Shown here one piece after another: positions 9,156 to 17,730 of a DNA stretch of 64,000 nt. The stretch is from Sedimentibacter sp. MB35-C1 (GTDB lineage: Bacteria; Bacillota; Clostridia; Tissierellales; Sedimentibacteraceae). Location: assembly GCF_030913635.1 (NCBI RefSeq), contig NZ_CP133188.1, forward strand, positions 2,108,001 to 2,172,000, in the 5' to 3' direction. Position numbers and translations under genes: made by a program. The first letter of the stretch is position 1, and each line of letters opens with the position of its first letter. The notes beneath the pieces were generated by a model. It was not told where the DNA came from, made no database searches, and saw only the letters and a program-made list of their open reading frames with translations.

Positions 9156-9953
9156 TTATATCTCTATAACATCTTTCATAGTGTATAATCCGGGAGCTTT
9201 TCCTTTTAAGTACAATGCGCCTTCACAGGCTCCTCTTGCAAAGCATTCCCAATTGTGTGCATGATGGGTAATTTCAAGGCGTTCACCCATTAATCCAAAT
9301 ATAACCGTATGGCTGCTCGAAATGTCTCCAGCTCTAACTGAATGGTAGCCTATTGTTCCGGGAATTCTTTCACTCGAACCTATGCGTCCGTTTACAGCAA
9401 TATCGCTTAGTTCTTTGTTCATGGATTTAGCTATAACTTCTCCCATTTCTTTTGAGGTTCCGCTGGGAGCATCTTTTTTATACGCATCATGCATTTCAAT
9501 TATTTCTATGTCAGAAGAGTTTCCGATGGTTTTAGCCGCTGTTTCCAGCAATGCATTCATCAAATTTACTACTCTTGATGTGTTGGAAGCATGCAGCAAC
9601 GGAATTTTTTTCGAGGATTTTTTTATTTTATCAATCTGCTCCGATGAGAATCCTGTAGTGCCGCAAACAAGAGATTTACCCGCTTCAATACACTTATTAA
9701 GTACATTCATTGATAATTCTGCGTTAGAAAAATCAATCACCGCGTCACATTTTTCTATAACATTTTCTAAATTATCAACTACTGGTGCACCTACTGTTTT
9801 TCCGATGCCCGCTGTTGTTCCGATATCTTTACCTATGTAATCTCTGCCTTTAGGGCCTAGACCTGCTATTATTTCAAAATCAGTATTTTCCGATGCTACT
9901 TTGGTAATAAGTCTACCCATTTTTCCTCTTGGTGCAACAATTATTATTTTCAT
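9156..9953 (-). CDS. dapB: 4-hydroxy-tetrahydrodipicolinate reductase (DapB), divergent
   Basis: About 265 residues from the ATG at 9951-9953, which has TGGAGG directly upstream; an 18-residue N-terminal extension with no site was rejected. DapB reduces the dihydrodipicolinate precursor in lysine and diaminopimelate synthesis. Seen: a Rossmann start with APRGKMG, the catalytic segment EMHDAYKKDAPSGTS (active-site His and Lys kept, the second His of the usual HH pair replaced by Asp), and the C-terminal GDISSSHTVIFG and FARGA blocks. No other lysine-pathway gene is near. NTSRVVN replaces the usual NFSxGVN, so a related reductase activity cannot be excluded. Confidence 0.8.
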   Translation of the reverse strand: MKIIIVAPRGKMGRLITKVASENTDFEIIAGLGPKGRDYIGKDIGTTAGIGKTVGAPVVDNLENVIEKCDAVIDFSNAELSMNVLNKCIEAGKSLVCGTTGFSSEQIDKIKKSSKKIPLLHASNTSRVVNLMNALLETAAKTIGNSSDIEIIEMHDAYKKDAPSGTSKEMGEVIAKSMNKELSDIAVNGRIGSSERIPGTIGYHSVRAGDISSSHTVIFGLMGERLEITHHAHNWECFARGACEGALYLKGKAPGLYTMKDVIEI

Positions 9954-10060
9954 AATTCCTCCACAAGTCTTTTTTTTTATTCTACCATCTATTTCTAATA
10001 TTTTCAATTTTTTAAAGCATCTTAATTATTTTTTTGCTATTACGTAGTAAAAGACTTAAG

Positions 10061-10088
10061 TTGAATTTTAATAATAGTGTAGTATAAT
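10061..10088 (+). promoter_or_regulatory. Sigma-A type promoter for the PF06541 gene
   Basis: TTGAAT (10061-10066), 16-base spacer, TATAAT (10083-10088), about 110 bases before the start codon of the membrane protein gene. Confidence 0.55.
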
Positions 10089-10199
10089 ATCGCTATGAAT
10101 ATGTCCGTATGTAGGCAAGAATGTATTTATTACATGCTTACAGTATGTTTTTGACGGATGTATAATATTTATAAAATGGGATAAGTAGAGGCTATAGAG

Positions 10200-11093
10200 A
10201 TGTTTATTAGGATATTACTGTATTTATTTATGTATTCGTTTTTGGGATGGTGTGCAGAGGTGATTTATGCTGCACTTAAGGAAGGAGAATTTGTAAATAG
10301 GGGGTTTCTGAACGGACCAATTTGTCCTATTTATGGCTTTGGTGCTGTTGCTGTAGTTGTAATTTTAAGACCGTTTCACGATAACTTATTTATCTTGTTT
10401 GCAGGATCGATTGTTGTCACCAGTTTGATCGAACTAATTACCGGATTTGTTCTTGAGAAGGTTTTTAAGCACAGATGGTGGGATTATTCTGATGAAAAGT
10501 TTAATATAGGAGGATATATTTGTCCTATTTTTTCTTTAATGTGGGGAATTGCATGTCTGGTTATAGTGGCTTATATTAACCCTATTATAGTGGATGTGGT
10601 AAACATTATACCAGAAACAGCCGCTAAAATTATTCTGACAATACTTATGACTTTATTTACAGTAGACTTTATAGCTACAACAGAAACAATTTTAAAGATG
10701 AATAAAAGGTTAGAACGAATAGAAGAATTAACTGGCTTGATTAGGAGAGCTTCTGATGATTTGGGAGAAAATCTTGCAGGCGGCACAATAGCATTAATGA
10801 AAAGAAAAGAAGAACTTGAAAAAGAGATAGATCAAAAGAGAAGTGCTGTAGAAGAAGAATTGGCAGAGATAAAGCAGGCACATATGGAAATTATGAAAAA
10901 TAGAGAACAGTATCTTATTAATTTGAAAAAGGCTTATAATGAAATTTTAGAAGCAAGGTTTTTTGGTCACAAGAGGATATTAAAGGCTTTTCCGGGTATA
11001 AAGTCATCAAGGCATAAAGATGCGATGGAAAAATTGAGAAATCATTTATTAAGAAGCCATAGAGGAGAAAAAATAAATGATAAAATGAAATAA
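10200..11093 (+). CDS. PF06541-type membrane protein (putative ABC-transporter type IV)
   Basis: 297 residues. The first 165 residues hold about five hydrophobic helices with the family hallmarks FLGWCAEVIYAALKEGEFVNRG, NGPICPIYGFG, HRWWDYS and GYICPIFSLMWG. The C-terminal 130 residues are a highly charged predicted coiled coil (KRKEELEKEIDQKRSAVEEE). Function is unknown; despite the family name no transport activity has been shown to my knowledge. ATG at 10200 with a weak AGAGG site. It is followed 126 bases later by the GGDEF gene. Confidence 0.8.
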   Translation: MFIRILLYLFMYSFLGWCAEVIYAALKEGEFVNRGFLNGPICPIYGFGAVAVVVILRPFHDNLFILFAGSIVVTSLIELITGFVLEKVFKHRWWDYSDEKFNIGGYICPIFSLMWGIACLVIVAYINPIIVDVVNIIPETAAKIILTILMTLFTVDFIATTETILKMNKRLERIEELTGLIRRASDDLGENLAGGTIALMKRKEELEKEIDQKRSAVEEELAEIKQAHMEIMKNREQYLINLKKAYNEILEARFFGHKRILKAFPGIKSSRHKDAMEKLRNHLLRSHRGEKINDKMK

Positions 11094-11219
11094 TCGATAT
11101 TATAAAAATTACCAATTAAAATTGCTTTTTACTTGTATATATGTTAAAGTAATAAAAATATATTTTTTGGTGAACTCTGTTAAGCAAATGTTTTGCTTGA
11201 CACAGTAAGTGGAGAAAAA

Positions 11220-12101
11220 ATGGAACATATTTCTATAAATGAGATAAAGGATAAATTGGACTTTTTTAGTAAAATGTATGATTCGGTGCGTCTTGTGGAC
11301 CCGGTAAATAAAAGAGTGGTGGACTGCAGGGATGCTTCTCCGGATGATAAAAAAGAAATCTGTTACGATTATTGGGGAAATGGAAGAATTTGTGACAATT
11401 GCATATCTGTCAGAGCGCACAATGAGGAAAAGAGCTTTTTTAAGTTGGAAAAATCTATGGAAACAATTATGCTTGTGACGGCTATACCTGTTGAAAACAA
11501 AAGTAAGCCTGTTGTTCTGGAGATGATGAAGAATACTACAGACAGTATGATGGTTGGAACCGGAAATTATAGTGAAGGTGAATTATTGAATCGCTTTGTG
11601 CGTGAAATTAACGATATTATTGTGAGAGATTCTCTGACTTCTCTTTATAACCGTCGATTTGTTGATGAGCGTCTTCCGGTTGATATTATTAATTCGACAT
11701 TAAAGGATCAGCCGCTTTCGGTTTGCTTTATAGATATGGATAATTTTAAGATGTTAAATGACCTTAATGGTCATGAAGCAGGCGATTGGGCTATGAAAGC
11801 TGTCGCGAGCGTTATTATGAAGCATATACGTTCAGAGCATGATTGGGCAGCCAGATACGGGGGAGATGAGTTCCTTCTTTGCTTAAATAATACTGATGAA
11901 AAGCAGGCCCATACAATACTTGAGCGCATACAGTGCGGAATTGAAAAAATACCAATGAAATTTAATTTGGAAAATACCAATCTTTCTATTTCATTTGGTA
12001 TTGAAACAATGAAAGATGTACCAAGAACAGCCGAAGAGCTTATACGGCTTTCGGACAAAAAAATGTACAAAGATAAAAAAAATAAACAGCAAGAGAATTG
12101 A
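11220..12101 (+). CDS. Diguanylate cyclase (GGDEF) with N-terminal Cys-rich sensor
   Basis: About 293 residues from the ATG at 11220 (GGAG at 11211-11214); an upstream TTG at 11193 lacks a site. The C-terminal half is a GGDEF domain with the active-site block RYGGDEF, expected to make cyclic di-GMP from two GTP. The inhibitory RxxD site is degenerate: the position before the motif reads SEHD. The N-terminal half carries CYDYWGNGRICDNC, a conserved Cys-x-Tyr-Trp..Cys-x2-Cys arrangement that may bind metal or sense redox state (inference). Cytosolic; no membrane segment is seen. Confidence 0.85.
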   Translation: MEHISINEIKDKLDFFSKMYDSVRLVDPVNKRVVDCRDASPDDKKEICYDYWGNGRICDNCISVRAHNEEKSFFKLEKSMETIMLVTAIPVENKSKPVVLEMMKNTTDSMMVGTGNYSEGELLNRFVREINDIIVRDSLTSLYNRRFVDERLPVDIINSTLKDQPLSVCFIDMDNFKMLNDLNGHEAGDWAMKAVASVIMKHIRSEHDWAARYGGDEFLLCLNNTDEKQAHTILERIQCGIEKIPMKFNLENTNLSISFGIETMKDVPRTAEELIRLSDKKMYKDKKNKQQEN

Positions 12102-12108
12102 TGGTACT

Positions 12109-12197
12109 AAAAAGCTGCATTTGAATGATGAGCCGACCCCCAAAAGTTAGACCGAAAATCTAATTTTTGGGTCACATCATGATAGCAGCTTTTTTTA
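12109..12197. terminator. Bidirectional terminator with an IS3-end-like palindrome in its loop
   Basis: Outer arms AAAAAGCTGC (12109-12118) and GCAGCTTTTTTT (12185-12196) form a terminator between the convergent GGDEF and splB genes. Inside, TGATGAGCCGACCCCCAAAA (starting at 12126) is mirrored by an arm ending in TTTTTGGGTCACATCA (12164-12179), meeting around ACCGAAAA. The inner sequence resembles the terminal inverted repeat of IS3-family elements. Confidence 0.65.
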
Positions 12198-12207
12198 TTT
12201 TATACAT

Positions 12208-13230
12208 TTATATAATATATTTAATAGTTTTTTTGTCGAATATATTGGCTATTTCTTTTTCAAAAAATATTTTTATATTTTTTATTTGCTCTTTTGAATA
12301 TACATATTTCCCATATCCAAACTGTCCGTATTTGAATGTTCGGCTCTCGTCGTTCATAGGTAAGGTTGTTTCAGGGAACGTCTTTAATATTATATTTTTA
12401 GCACTTGTTGTATATCTGTGTGAAATCACTTCAAATGTTAAGGGATATTCAGTTACATTAGGTAAGCTGTCCCTTATTTTTATCAACAAGCTTCTATAGT
12501 CATCCTCCCAATTATCATATAGAAATACAGGAGCTATAATAAATCCAGCGGGATATCCTGCATTAATAACTTTTTTGCACGCTTCAATCCTTTTTTCCAA
12601 TGAGGGAGTTTTATTCTCATAGTCGTTTATAACTTTATTGGTATTTAAGCTGAATCTTATTTCTGTTCTGCCTCTGTGGTTTAAATTAAGAAGAGTATCT
12701 ATGTCAGTAAATTTTGTTACAAATCTGAACCTTCCATGTTCAATGTTGCTGAAAAATTCAATAGCTCGTTTGAGAGAATTTGAATACGGTTCAACAGGCA
12801 CAGGATCAGAAGTAGCTGATCCTTCAAATATTGTTTTTTCTGGAAGCCTTTCAGTTATGTAGTTTTGCGCTGAAGAAAGTATGTCATCTAAATTTACATT
12901 TATTTTCATATAAGGTCTGTCACCAAGACGTGTATGTAGATAGCAGTATTCACACTGACCGGTACATCCGGATAGTAAAGGAAGTTGATAATTGGCTGAA
13001 GGTTTGCATGATTGAAATTTCATACCTTTTGTTACTCCTACAACTAATGTTTTTTTGCCTTCTCTATAAAAGTCATATGTGTTTTTTCCGGGGATGTTTT
13101 CTTTAAATTTATTATTTTTTAAGTGAATTAGATCTACTTTAGTATTGTGTTTAAAATAATTGTATATATTTATTCCGGTTTCATATTCCAAAGCATTTTT
13201 TTCAAAAAGTATTCTTTTAGGTATAAACAT
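12208..13230 (-). CDS. splB: Spore photoproduct lyase (radical SAM)
   Basis: 340 residues, the usual length of SplB. It repairs the 5-thyminyl-5,6-dihydrothymine dimers formed in spore DNA, using a 4Fe-4S cluster and S-adenosylmethionine. The cluster motif is CTGQCEYCYLHT (three Cys near residues 90-97), preceded by ANYQLPLLSG, both diagnostic for SPL. The C-terminal block YGKYVYSKEQ is also typical. Monocistronic; it shares a terminator with the convergent GGDEF gene. It supports an endospore-forming host. Confidence 0.92.
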   Translation of the reverse strand: MFIPKRILFEKNALEYETGINIYNYFKHNTKVDLIHLKNNKFKENIPGKNTYDFYREGKKTLVVGVTKGMKFQSCKPSANYQLPLLSGCTGQCEYCYLHTRLGDRPYMKINVNLDDILSSAQNYITERLPEKTIFEGSATSDPVPVEPYSNSLKRAIEFFSNIEHGRFRFVTKFTDIDTLLNLNHRGRTEIRFSLNTNKVINDYENKTPSLEKRIEACKKVINAGYPAGFIIAPVFLYDNWEDDYRSLLIKIRDSLPNVTEYPLTFEVISHRYTTSAKNIILKTFPETTLPMNDESRTFKYGQFGYGKYVYSKEQIKNIKIFFEKEIANIFDKKTIKYII

Positions 13231-13571
13231 GTTTTCTCCAATAGATCGTTTTTAATATTATGTCAGATGTGTTGATTTATATGCAGGCAAAAATATGTAA
13301 CATTTAAATTTCCGTGTTATTTAATTTTATAAGTTAGTATGAGATTGTATCAATACACTAAGAAAGTCGCCGCATAATAAAAAATATTGAGAAATAATCT
13401 TAAAATTGTCGGCAATAAAATAAAGAGTTTAAGAGCCTGAAGTTTATCTTCAGGTTTAATTTTTTAAATTATTTTTTGTAATATATTTTTGCATATTTTG
13501 GAATAAAGATATTTGTCGGGGCATATAAATTAATTGTATACGAAAGTGCATATTTAGCAGGAGGAGGGATT
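13231..13571. other. 341-base divergent region between splB and spoIVA
   Basis: Contains the splB promoter region (minus) and the spoIVA upstream region (plus), plus an orphan terminator-like hairpin listed separately. I could not place a convincing sigma-E promoter. No small gene is supported. Confidence 0.4.
13436..13464 (+). terminator. Intrinsic terminator-like hairpin upstream of spoIVA
   Basis: CCTGAAG (13436-13442), loop TTTAT, CTTCAGG (13448-13454), then TTTAATTTTTT. It is a good plus-strand terminator with no plus-strand gene before it, so it may end a small RNA or a leader transcript. Confidence 0.6.
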
Positions 13572-15053
13572 ATTATCACTAATTTAGATATATATGAGGA
13601 TATCGCAAAGAGAACAAACGGCGAGATATACTTAGGTGTAGTGGGTCCTGTAAGGACAGGCAAATCAACTTTTATAAGAAAATTTTCCGAAAATGTAATG
13701 CTGCCTAATATTGAAGATGAATATATAAAGGAAAGAGCAAAAGATGAGATGCCTCAAAGCGGTACAGGCAAGACAGTAACAACAACTGAACCTAAGTTCG
13801 TACCGGGAAATGCAGTAAAAGTTACATTTAAAGACAATATTAATGCAAAATTAAGGTTAATAGACTGCGTAGGTTATATGATTCCAGGAGCCATAGGAAA
13901 CATGGAAGGCGAAGTGCCGCGGATGGTAAGCACTCCGTGGAACGAAGAACCTATTCCTTTTGCAGAAGCGGCAGAAATAGGAACAAGAAAAGTTATTAAC
14001 GATCATTCCACAATCGGAGTACTTGTTACAACAGATGGGAGCATAACGGATATTAACAGAGATAACTACATTATGGCAGAGGAAAGAGTAGTTAAAGAAT
14101 TAAAAGAAATAAATAAGCCTTTCGTTATCGTTTTGAATACTACACATCCTATAAATGAAAACACTCAGGCCTTGGCGGTGCAATTAAAAGAGAAGTATGA
14201 TGCCCCGGTTAAGATATTGGATTTGATGAATCTCAATACGGAAGATATCGACGGTGTTCTGGAAAATGTTTTGTATGAATTTCCTATTAAGGAAATTAAT
14301 GTTGAACTTCCAAAATGGTTTGATGGACTTACATATGATTATTCGTTAAAAAAGGACTTGATCGGTACATTAAAAGATGATTTCGAAAATCTTTATAAAT
14401 TAAGTGATTTTAATGCAGATGAAATATTTTCTACTGAAAATGACTTTGTTGAAGATTTCTTTGTGAAAGATATTGAGCTTGGCAACGGAAGCATTAACAT
14501 GAGAATTGATCTTGACAATTCATACTATTACAAGGTAATAAGTGAGTTGTCCGGCGAGGAAATAACCGGAGAACATCAAATATTGAAGCTCATAGGAGAT
14601 CTGTCAAAAGCAAAAGATAATTACAAAAAAGTTGAATCTGCAATTAATGATGCTAAATCAAAAGGTTATGGATATGTTTCTCCAGGAATAGCTGATATGG
14701 TAGTTGATAAGCCGGAAGTATTTAAAGAAGGTAGTAGATACGGCATTAAAATCAAAGCTCAGGCTCCGTCACTTCATATATTTAATGCAGGAATAAATAC
14801 AGAGGTAGCTCCTATAATAGGGAACAAAGCTCAAAGCGAAGATTTGATGAACCATATGGTTGAACAGATGAAGGATAATCCTCAATGCATATGGGATGCA
14901 GAGATATTCGGAAAGACCATGTACAGTCTGGTTGATGAACAGCTTGAATCCAAACTTACCGCAATGCCTGAAAATGCAAGAAAAAAACTTAAAAAGACAA
15001 TTGAGAAGATTGTAAATGACGGCTCAGGAAGTATTATTTTCTTGATAATTTAA
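13572..15053 (+). CDS. spoIVA: Stage IV sporulation protein A, non-ATG start
   Basis: Spore-coat morphogenetic ATPase that polymerises on the forespore surface to anchor the coat. The P-loop GPVRTGKST and the blocks SGTGKTVTTTEPKFVP and DCVGYMIPGA are strongly conserved SpoIVA sequence. The frame is open upstream of the P-loop and encodes TNLDIYEDIAKRTNGEIYLG, matching the family N-terminus, but there is no ATG, GTG or TTG between the stop at 13479 and a GTG at 13641 that would remove the first beta strand. AGGAGG (13559-13564) points to ATT at 13572 (7-base spacing) or ATC at 13575. From 13572 the protein is 493 residues, the normal family length. Confidence 0.9.
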   Translation: MITNLDIYEDIAKRTNGEIYLGVVGPVRTGKSTFIRKFSENVMLPNIEDEYIKERAKDEMPQSGTGKTVTTTEPKFVPGNAVKVTFKDNINAKLRLIDCVGYMIPGAIGNMEGEVPRMVSTPWNEEPIPFAEAAEIGTRKVINDHSTIGVLVTTDGSITDINRDNYIMAEERVVKELKEINKPFVIVLNTTHPINENTQALAVQLKEKYDAPVKILDLMNLNTEDIDGVLENVLYEFPIKEINVELPKWFDGLTYDYSLKKDLIGTLKDDFENLYKLSDFNADEIFSTENDFVEDFFVKDIELGNGSINMRIDLDNSYYYKVISELSGEEITGEHQILKLIGDLSKAKDNYKKVESAINDAKSKGYGYVSPGIADMVVDKPEVFKEGSRYGIKIKAQAPSLHIFNAGINTEVAPIIGNKAQSEDLMNHMVEQMKDNPQCIWDAEIFGKTMYSLVDEQLESKLTAMPENARKKLKKTIEKIVNDGSGSIIFLII

Positions 15054-15070
15054 AAATCAAAAATTTATTT

Positions 15071-15147
15071 AAGAGATCCTTTCGTGCTTACAGAATTCCA
15101 TGAAACTAGTGAAATTCTGTGAGTATAGACGAAGAATCTCTTTTTTT
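15071..15147 (+). terminator. Terminator of spoIVA
   Basis: Long hairpin: AAGAGAT..TTCGT..CTTACAGAATT pairs with AATTCTGTGAG..ACGAAGAATCTCTT and ends in a run of seven T at about 15141-15147. Confidence 0.8.
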
Positions 15148-15232
15148 GTTGTTAATTATATGAATATGTCATTTTAAACAAAAATTTTTCGCATAAAGTT
15201 GTAATATTATTTGAAAATAAGCATATATAGCT

Positions 15233-15261
15233 TGCAAAAACGTTGAAATTTATGTTATAAT
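15233..15261 (+). promoter_or_regulatory. Sigma-A promoter of the division-gene cluster
   Basis: TTGCAA (15233-15238), 17-base spacer, TATAAT (15256-15261), about 60 bases before the HlyD-like start. It likely drives the run of closely spaced genes down to pyrR. Confidence 0.7.
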
Positions 15262-15319
15262 GTGCTAACAATCGGATTAAAATATAATCTGTATAGAGTA
15301 AAATTGGAGCTTTGTTTAA

Positions 15320-16573
15320 ATGGCTAAAAGAAAAATCTTTGGTATAAAAAATTTTTTCTTTTCATTTGCAGCAGTTTGTATAGTTATTTACATATTTCAA
15401 AATGTTAACGGCTCAGCTGAAACCATGGTTGCGGAGAACGGAAACCTTGAAGATGTTATTAAAGCAGAAGGAATCATTATAAAGGATGAAGTTACATATA
15501 ATGCAGCTGCTGGAGGAAGTGTTACATATTATTATGAAGATGGGGCCAAAGTAAAGGAAGGTCAGCTTGTTGCGGATTTAAGCACTGATGCAAATTCAGT
15601 CAAAATAAATAAACAAGTTGCTGAAATACAATCAGCAATAGATAAAAAAAATAATTCGTCAGGCAATTCGCCTGTGTTATCTCAAGAAACATTTGCTACT
15701 TATGAAAATGAAATTCAAGCCAGCATTTTAAATAATGAATTCAGCAGTATGTATTCTATTGTCGGACAAGTAAATGGCGAAAGTGATATAACTGCTTTTG
15801 GGGAAACATATGAGCAATACAATGTTGCTCAACTGGAAGAAATGAAAAAAAATCTGACGAACAGCATATCAACACATAAAGTCCGTTATTACTCGGGTCA
15901 GGCTGGAATTATAACTTATAAAACAGACGGGCTTGAAGATGTATATAAGTTTGAAAATGTTCTGGAAATGACACCAAGTGCCACGACAGAAAAAAAATAT
16001 ACAGCAGCGGATAAGAGCAAAAGCGAAACTGTTTCTGAAAATGAAGCTATATTTAAAATAATAAGAAATTTTGATTATTATATTACAGCTACTTTAGATA
16101 ATGAGGAAGCAAAGTTATTTGAAGAAAATAAATATGTAAAAACCAGAATTACATCAGACGGGGAACAGCATGAACTTTGGGGGTATATTGAAAAGATTAA
16201 TTATGGCAGTGAGCAATCTGTGCTGATTCTTTATTTTAATGATTATTTCTATAAAATTTATGATAAACGCTATATAAATTTAGAGCTGATAACCGATATA
16301 TATGAAGGACTGAAAATAAAAACCGAAGCATTAACAAAACTAAATGGTATGACCGGTGCATATGTTAAGGATGCAAGTAATATTATAAAGTTTTTTCCTG
16401 TAGAAATAGTAGGAATGGACGAAGATTATGCAATAATATCTACGGGCACATACATAGGGGAAAATGAAAGAAAAATAATAACAATTAATGAAAAATCATA
16501 TTCTACTGTTAAAATATTTGATAAAGTGATATTAGAACCTGAAAACGTATATGATGGTCAAATAGCAGATTAG
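15320..16573 (+). CDS. HlyD-like membrane-anchored protein of the ylm cluster
   Basis: 417 residues with a single N-terminal membrane segment (about residues 10-28) and an extracytoplasmic remainder. The segment VAENGNLEDVIKAEGIIIKDEVTYNAAAGGSVTYYYEDG is laid out like the lipoyl/barrel-sandwich part of HlyD-type adaptors. Homologues of this type commonly stand at the head of yggS-sepF-yggT clusters in Clostridia. No ABC exporter partner is nearby, so a role linked to envelope or division is more likely than classical efflux (inference). It begins about 60 bases after a good promoter and ends 10 bases before yggS. Confidence 0.7.
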   Translation: MAKRKIFGIKNFFFSFAAVCIVIYIFQNVNGSAETMVAENGNLEDVIKAEGIIIKDEVTYNAAAGGSVTYYYEDGAKVKEGQLVADLSTDANSVKINKQVAEIQSAIDKKNNSSGNSPVLSQETFATYENEIQASILNNEFSSMYSIVGQVNGESDITAFGETYEQYNVAQLEEMKKNLTNSISTHKVRYYSGQAGIITYKTDGLEDVYKFENVLEMTPSATTEKKYTAADKSKSETVSENEAIFKIIRNFDYYITATLDNEEAKLFEENKYVKTRITSDGEQHELWGYIEKINYGSEQSVLILYFNDYFYKIYDKRYINLELITDIYEGLKIKTEALTKLNGMTGAYVKDASNIIKFFPVEIVGMDEDYAIISTGTYIGENERKIITINEKSYSTVKIFDKVILEPENVYDGQIAD

Positions 16574-16583
16574 GAGGTTTGTT

Positions 16584-17288
16584 GTGAGTATTAAGGACAA
16601 TATAGACGGAATAGTGGCAAGGACAGCTGCTGCGGCAAAACGCTCGGGAAGAAAACCTGAGGATATTACTGTTATAGCGGTATCTAAGACGGTTACGGCT
16701 GAAAGGGCGAAGGAAGCTGTTGAGGGAGGTATATTGAATCTTGGAGAAAACAGGGTTCAGGAACTCGTCAGTAAGTATGAGCAGCTTTCAGATACAGAAA
16801 TTAATTGGCATCTTATAGGACATTTACAGAAAAATAAGGTAAAGTACATAATTGATAAAACAGCTCTCATTCATTCAGTTGAAAGTATAGAACTGGCAAA
16901 AGAAATAAATAAAAGGGCATCTCAGCATGACTTGACATCAAAGGTGCTCATAGAGCTGAATATTGGTGAAGAAGAAAGTAAATTCGGTATAGGTGAAGAT
17001 GAAATCTATGAATTTGTAAAGTCCATGGAACAGTTTGAGAATATAAAGGTGCTCGGACTTATGACTGTTGCACCGTATTGTGAAAATCCAGAAGATATAA
17101 GATGGGTTTTCAGGAAGATGAAAGAGATATATGATAAAATTTCAGATATGAAGCTTAAAAATACTGAAATGAAATATTTATCCATGGGGATGACAAATGA
17201 TTTTGAAATTGCTATTGAAGAAGGTGCAAATATGGTAAGGATTGGAACAGCTATATTTGGAGCAAGAAAATACAAGGAGGAAGTGTAG
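16584..17288 (+). CDS. yggS: YggS-family PLP homeostasis protein
   Basis: 234 residues, GTG start behind GGAGG (16573-16577). Single-domain alanine-racemase-fold protein that binds PLP and buffers free PLP and amino/keto-acid pools. The PLP lysine lies in VIAVSKT, with GENRVQEL, HLIGHLQKNK, LIELNIGEEESKFG and LSMGMTNDFEIAIEEG all conserved. It is two bases upstream of sepF (stop TAG 17286-17288, sepF ATG 17290), in the standard Gram-positive order. Confidence 0.93.
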   Translation: MSIKDNIDGIVARTAAAAKRSGRKPEDITVIAVSKTVTAERAKEAVEGGILNLGENRVQELVSKYEQLSDTEINWHLIGHLQKNKVKYIIDKTALIHSVESIELAKEINKRASQHDLTSKVLIELNIGEEESKFGIGEDEIYEFVKSMEQFENIKVLGLMTVAPYCENPEDIRWVFRKMKEIYDKISDMKLKNTEMKYLSMGMTNDFEIAIEEGANMVRIGTAIFGARKYKEEV

Positions 17289-17289
17289 A

Positions 17290-17721
17290 ATGGGAGTAAT
17301 GGATAAGGTAAAGGACTTTATAGGCATCACGGAATTTGAAGAAGATTATGATGAGGAGGATGTTTCTGCCGAAATAAATAGCGGCAAACCTGAAAGAATG
17401 GAAACTTATACAAGAAAAAACAATGTAATTAAGGTTCATTCTAACACTGATATGAAGGTCTTTATATGTGAGCCGACCAAGTATGAGGATTGCACAAAAG
17501 CTGTTGACGAATTAAAAAACAGAAAAGTTGTGGTTCTTAATATTGAAGGAATGGAATTAGAAGATCAAAAACAAATTTTTGAATTCATTAAAGGTGCTGT
17601 ATATGCACTTGAAGCAAGTATTCAAAAAATATCTAATGGAATATTTGTCTTAGCTCCTAATAATGTTCAAATTGACGGAAGGCTAAGTGACAGGTATGAA
17701 AGGAATTATTTTTATAAATAA
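17290..17721 (+). CDS. sepF: Cell division protein SepF
   Basis: 143 residues; ATG 17290 has GGAGG at 17276-17280. SepF tethers FtsZ rings to the membrane. The N-terminal MGVMDKVKDFIGI is the expected amphipathic membrane-binding helix, followed by an acidic linker and the C-terminal SepF core (KVFICEPTKYEDCTKAVDELK, VVVLNIEGME, ISNGIFVLAPNNVQI). Start at 17290 or 17299; both keep the helix. Part of the division operon. Confidence 0.93.
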   Translation: MGVMDKVKDFIGITEFEEDYDEEDVSAEINSGKPERMETYTRKNNVIKVHSNTDMKVFICEPTKYEDCTKAVDELKNRKVVVLNIEGMELEDQKQIFEFIKGAVYALEASIQKISNGIFVLAPNNVQIDGRLSDRYERNYFYK

Positions 17722-17730
17722 GGAGCAACT

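Noticed and set aside
13641-15053. GTG at 13641 as the spoIVA start
   Set aside because: It would delete the conserved N-terminus and the first beta strand of the P-loop domain, and has no ribosome site, whereas AGGAGG precedes 13572.
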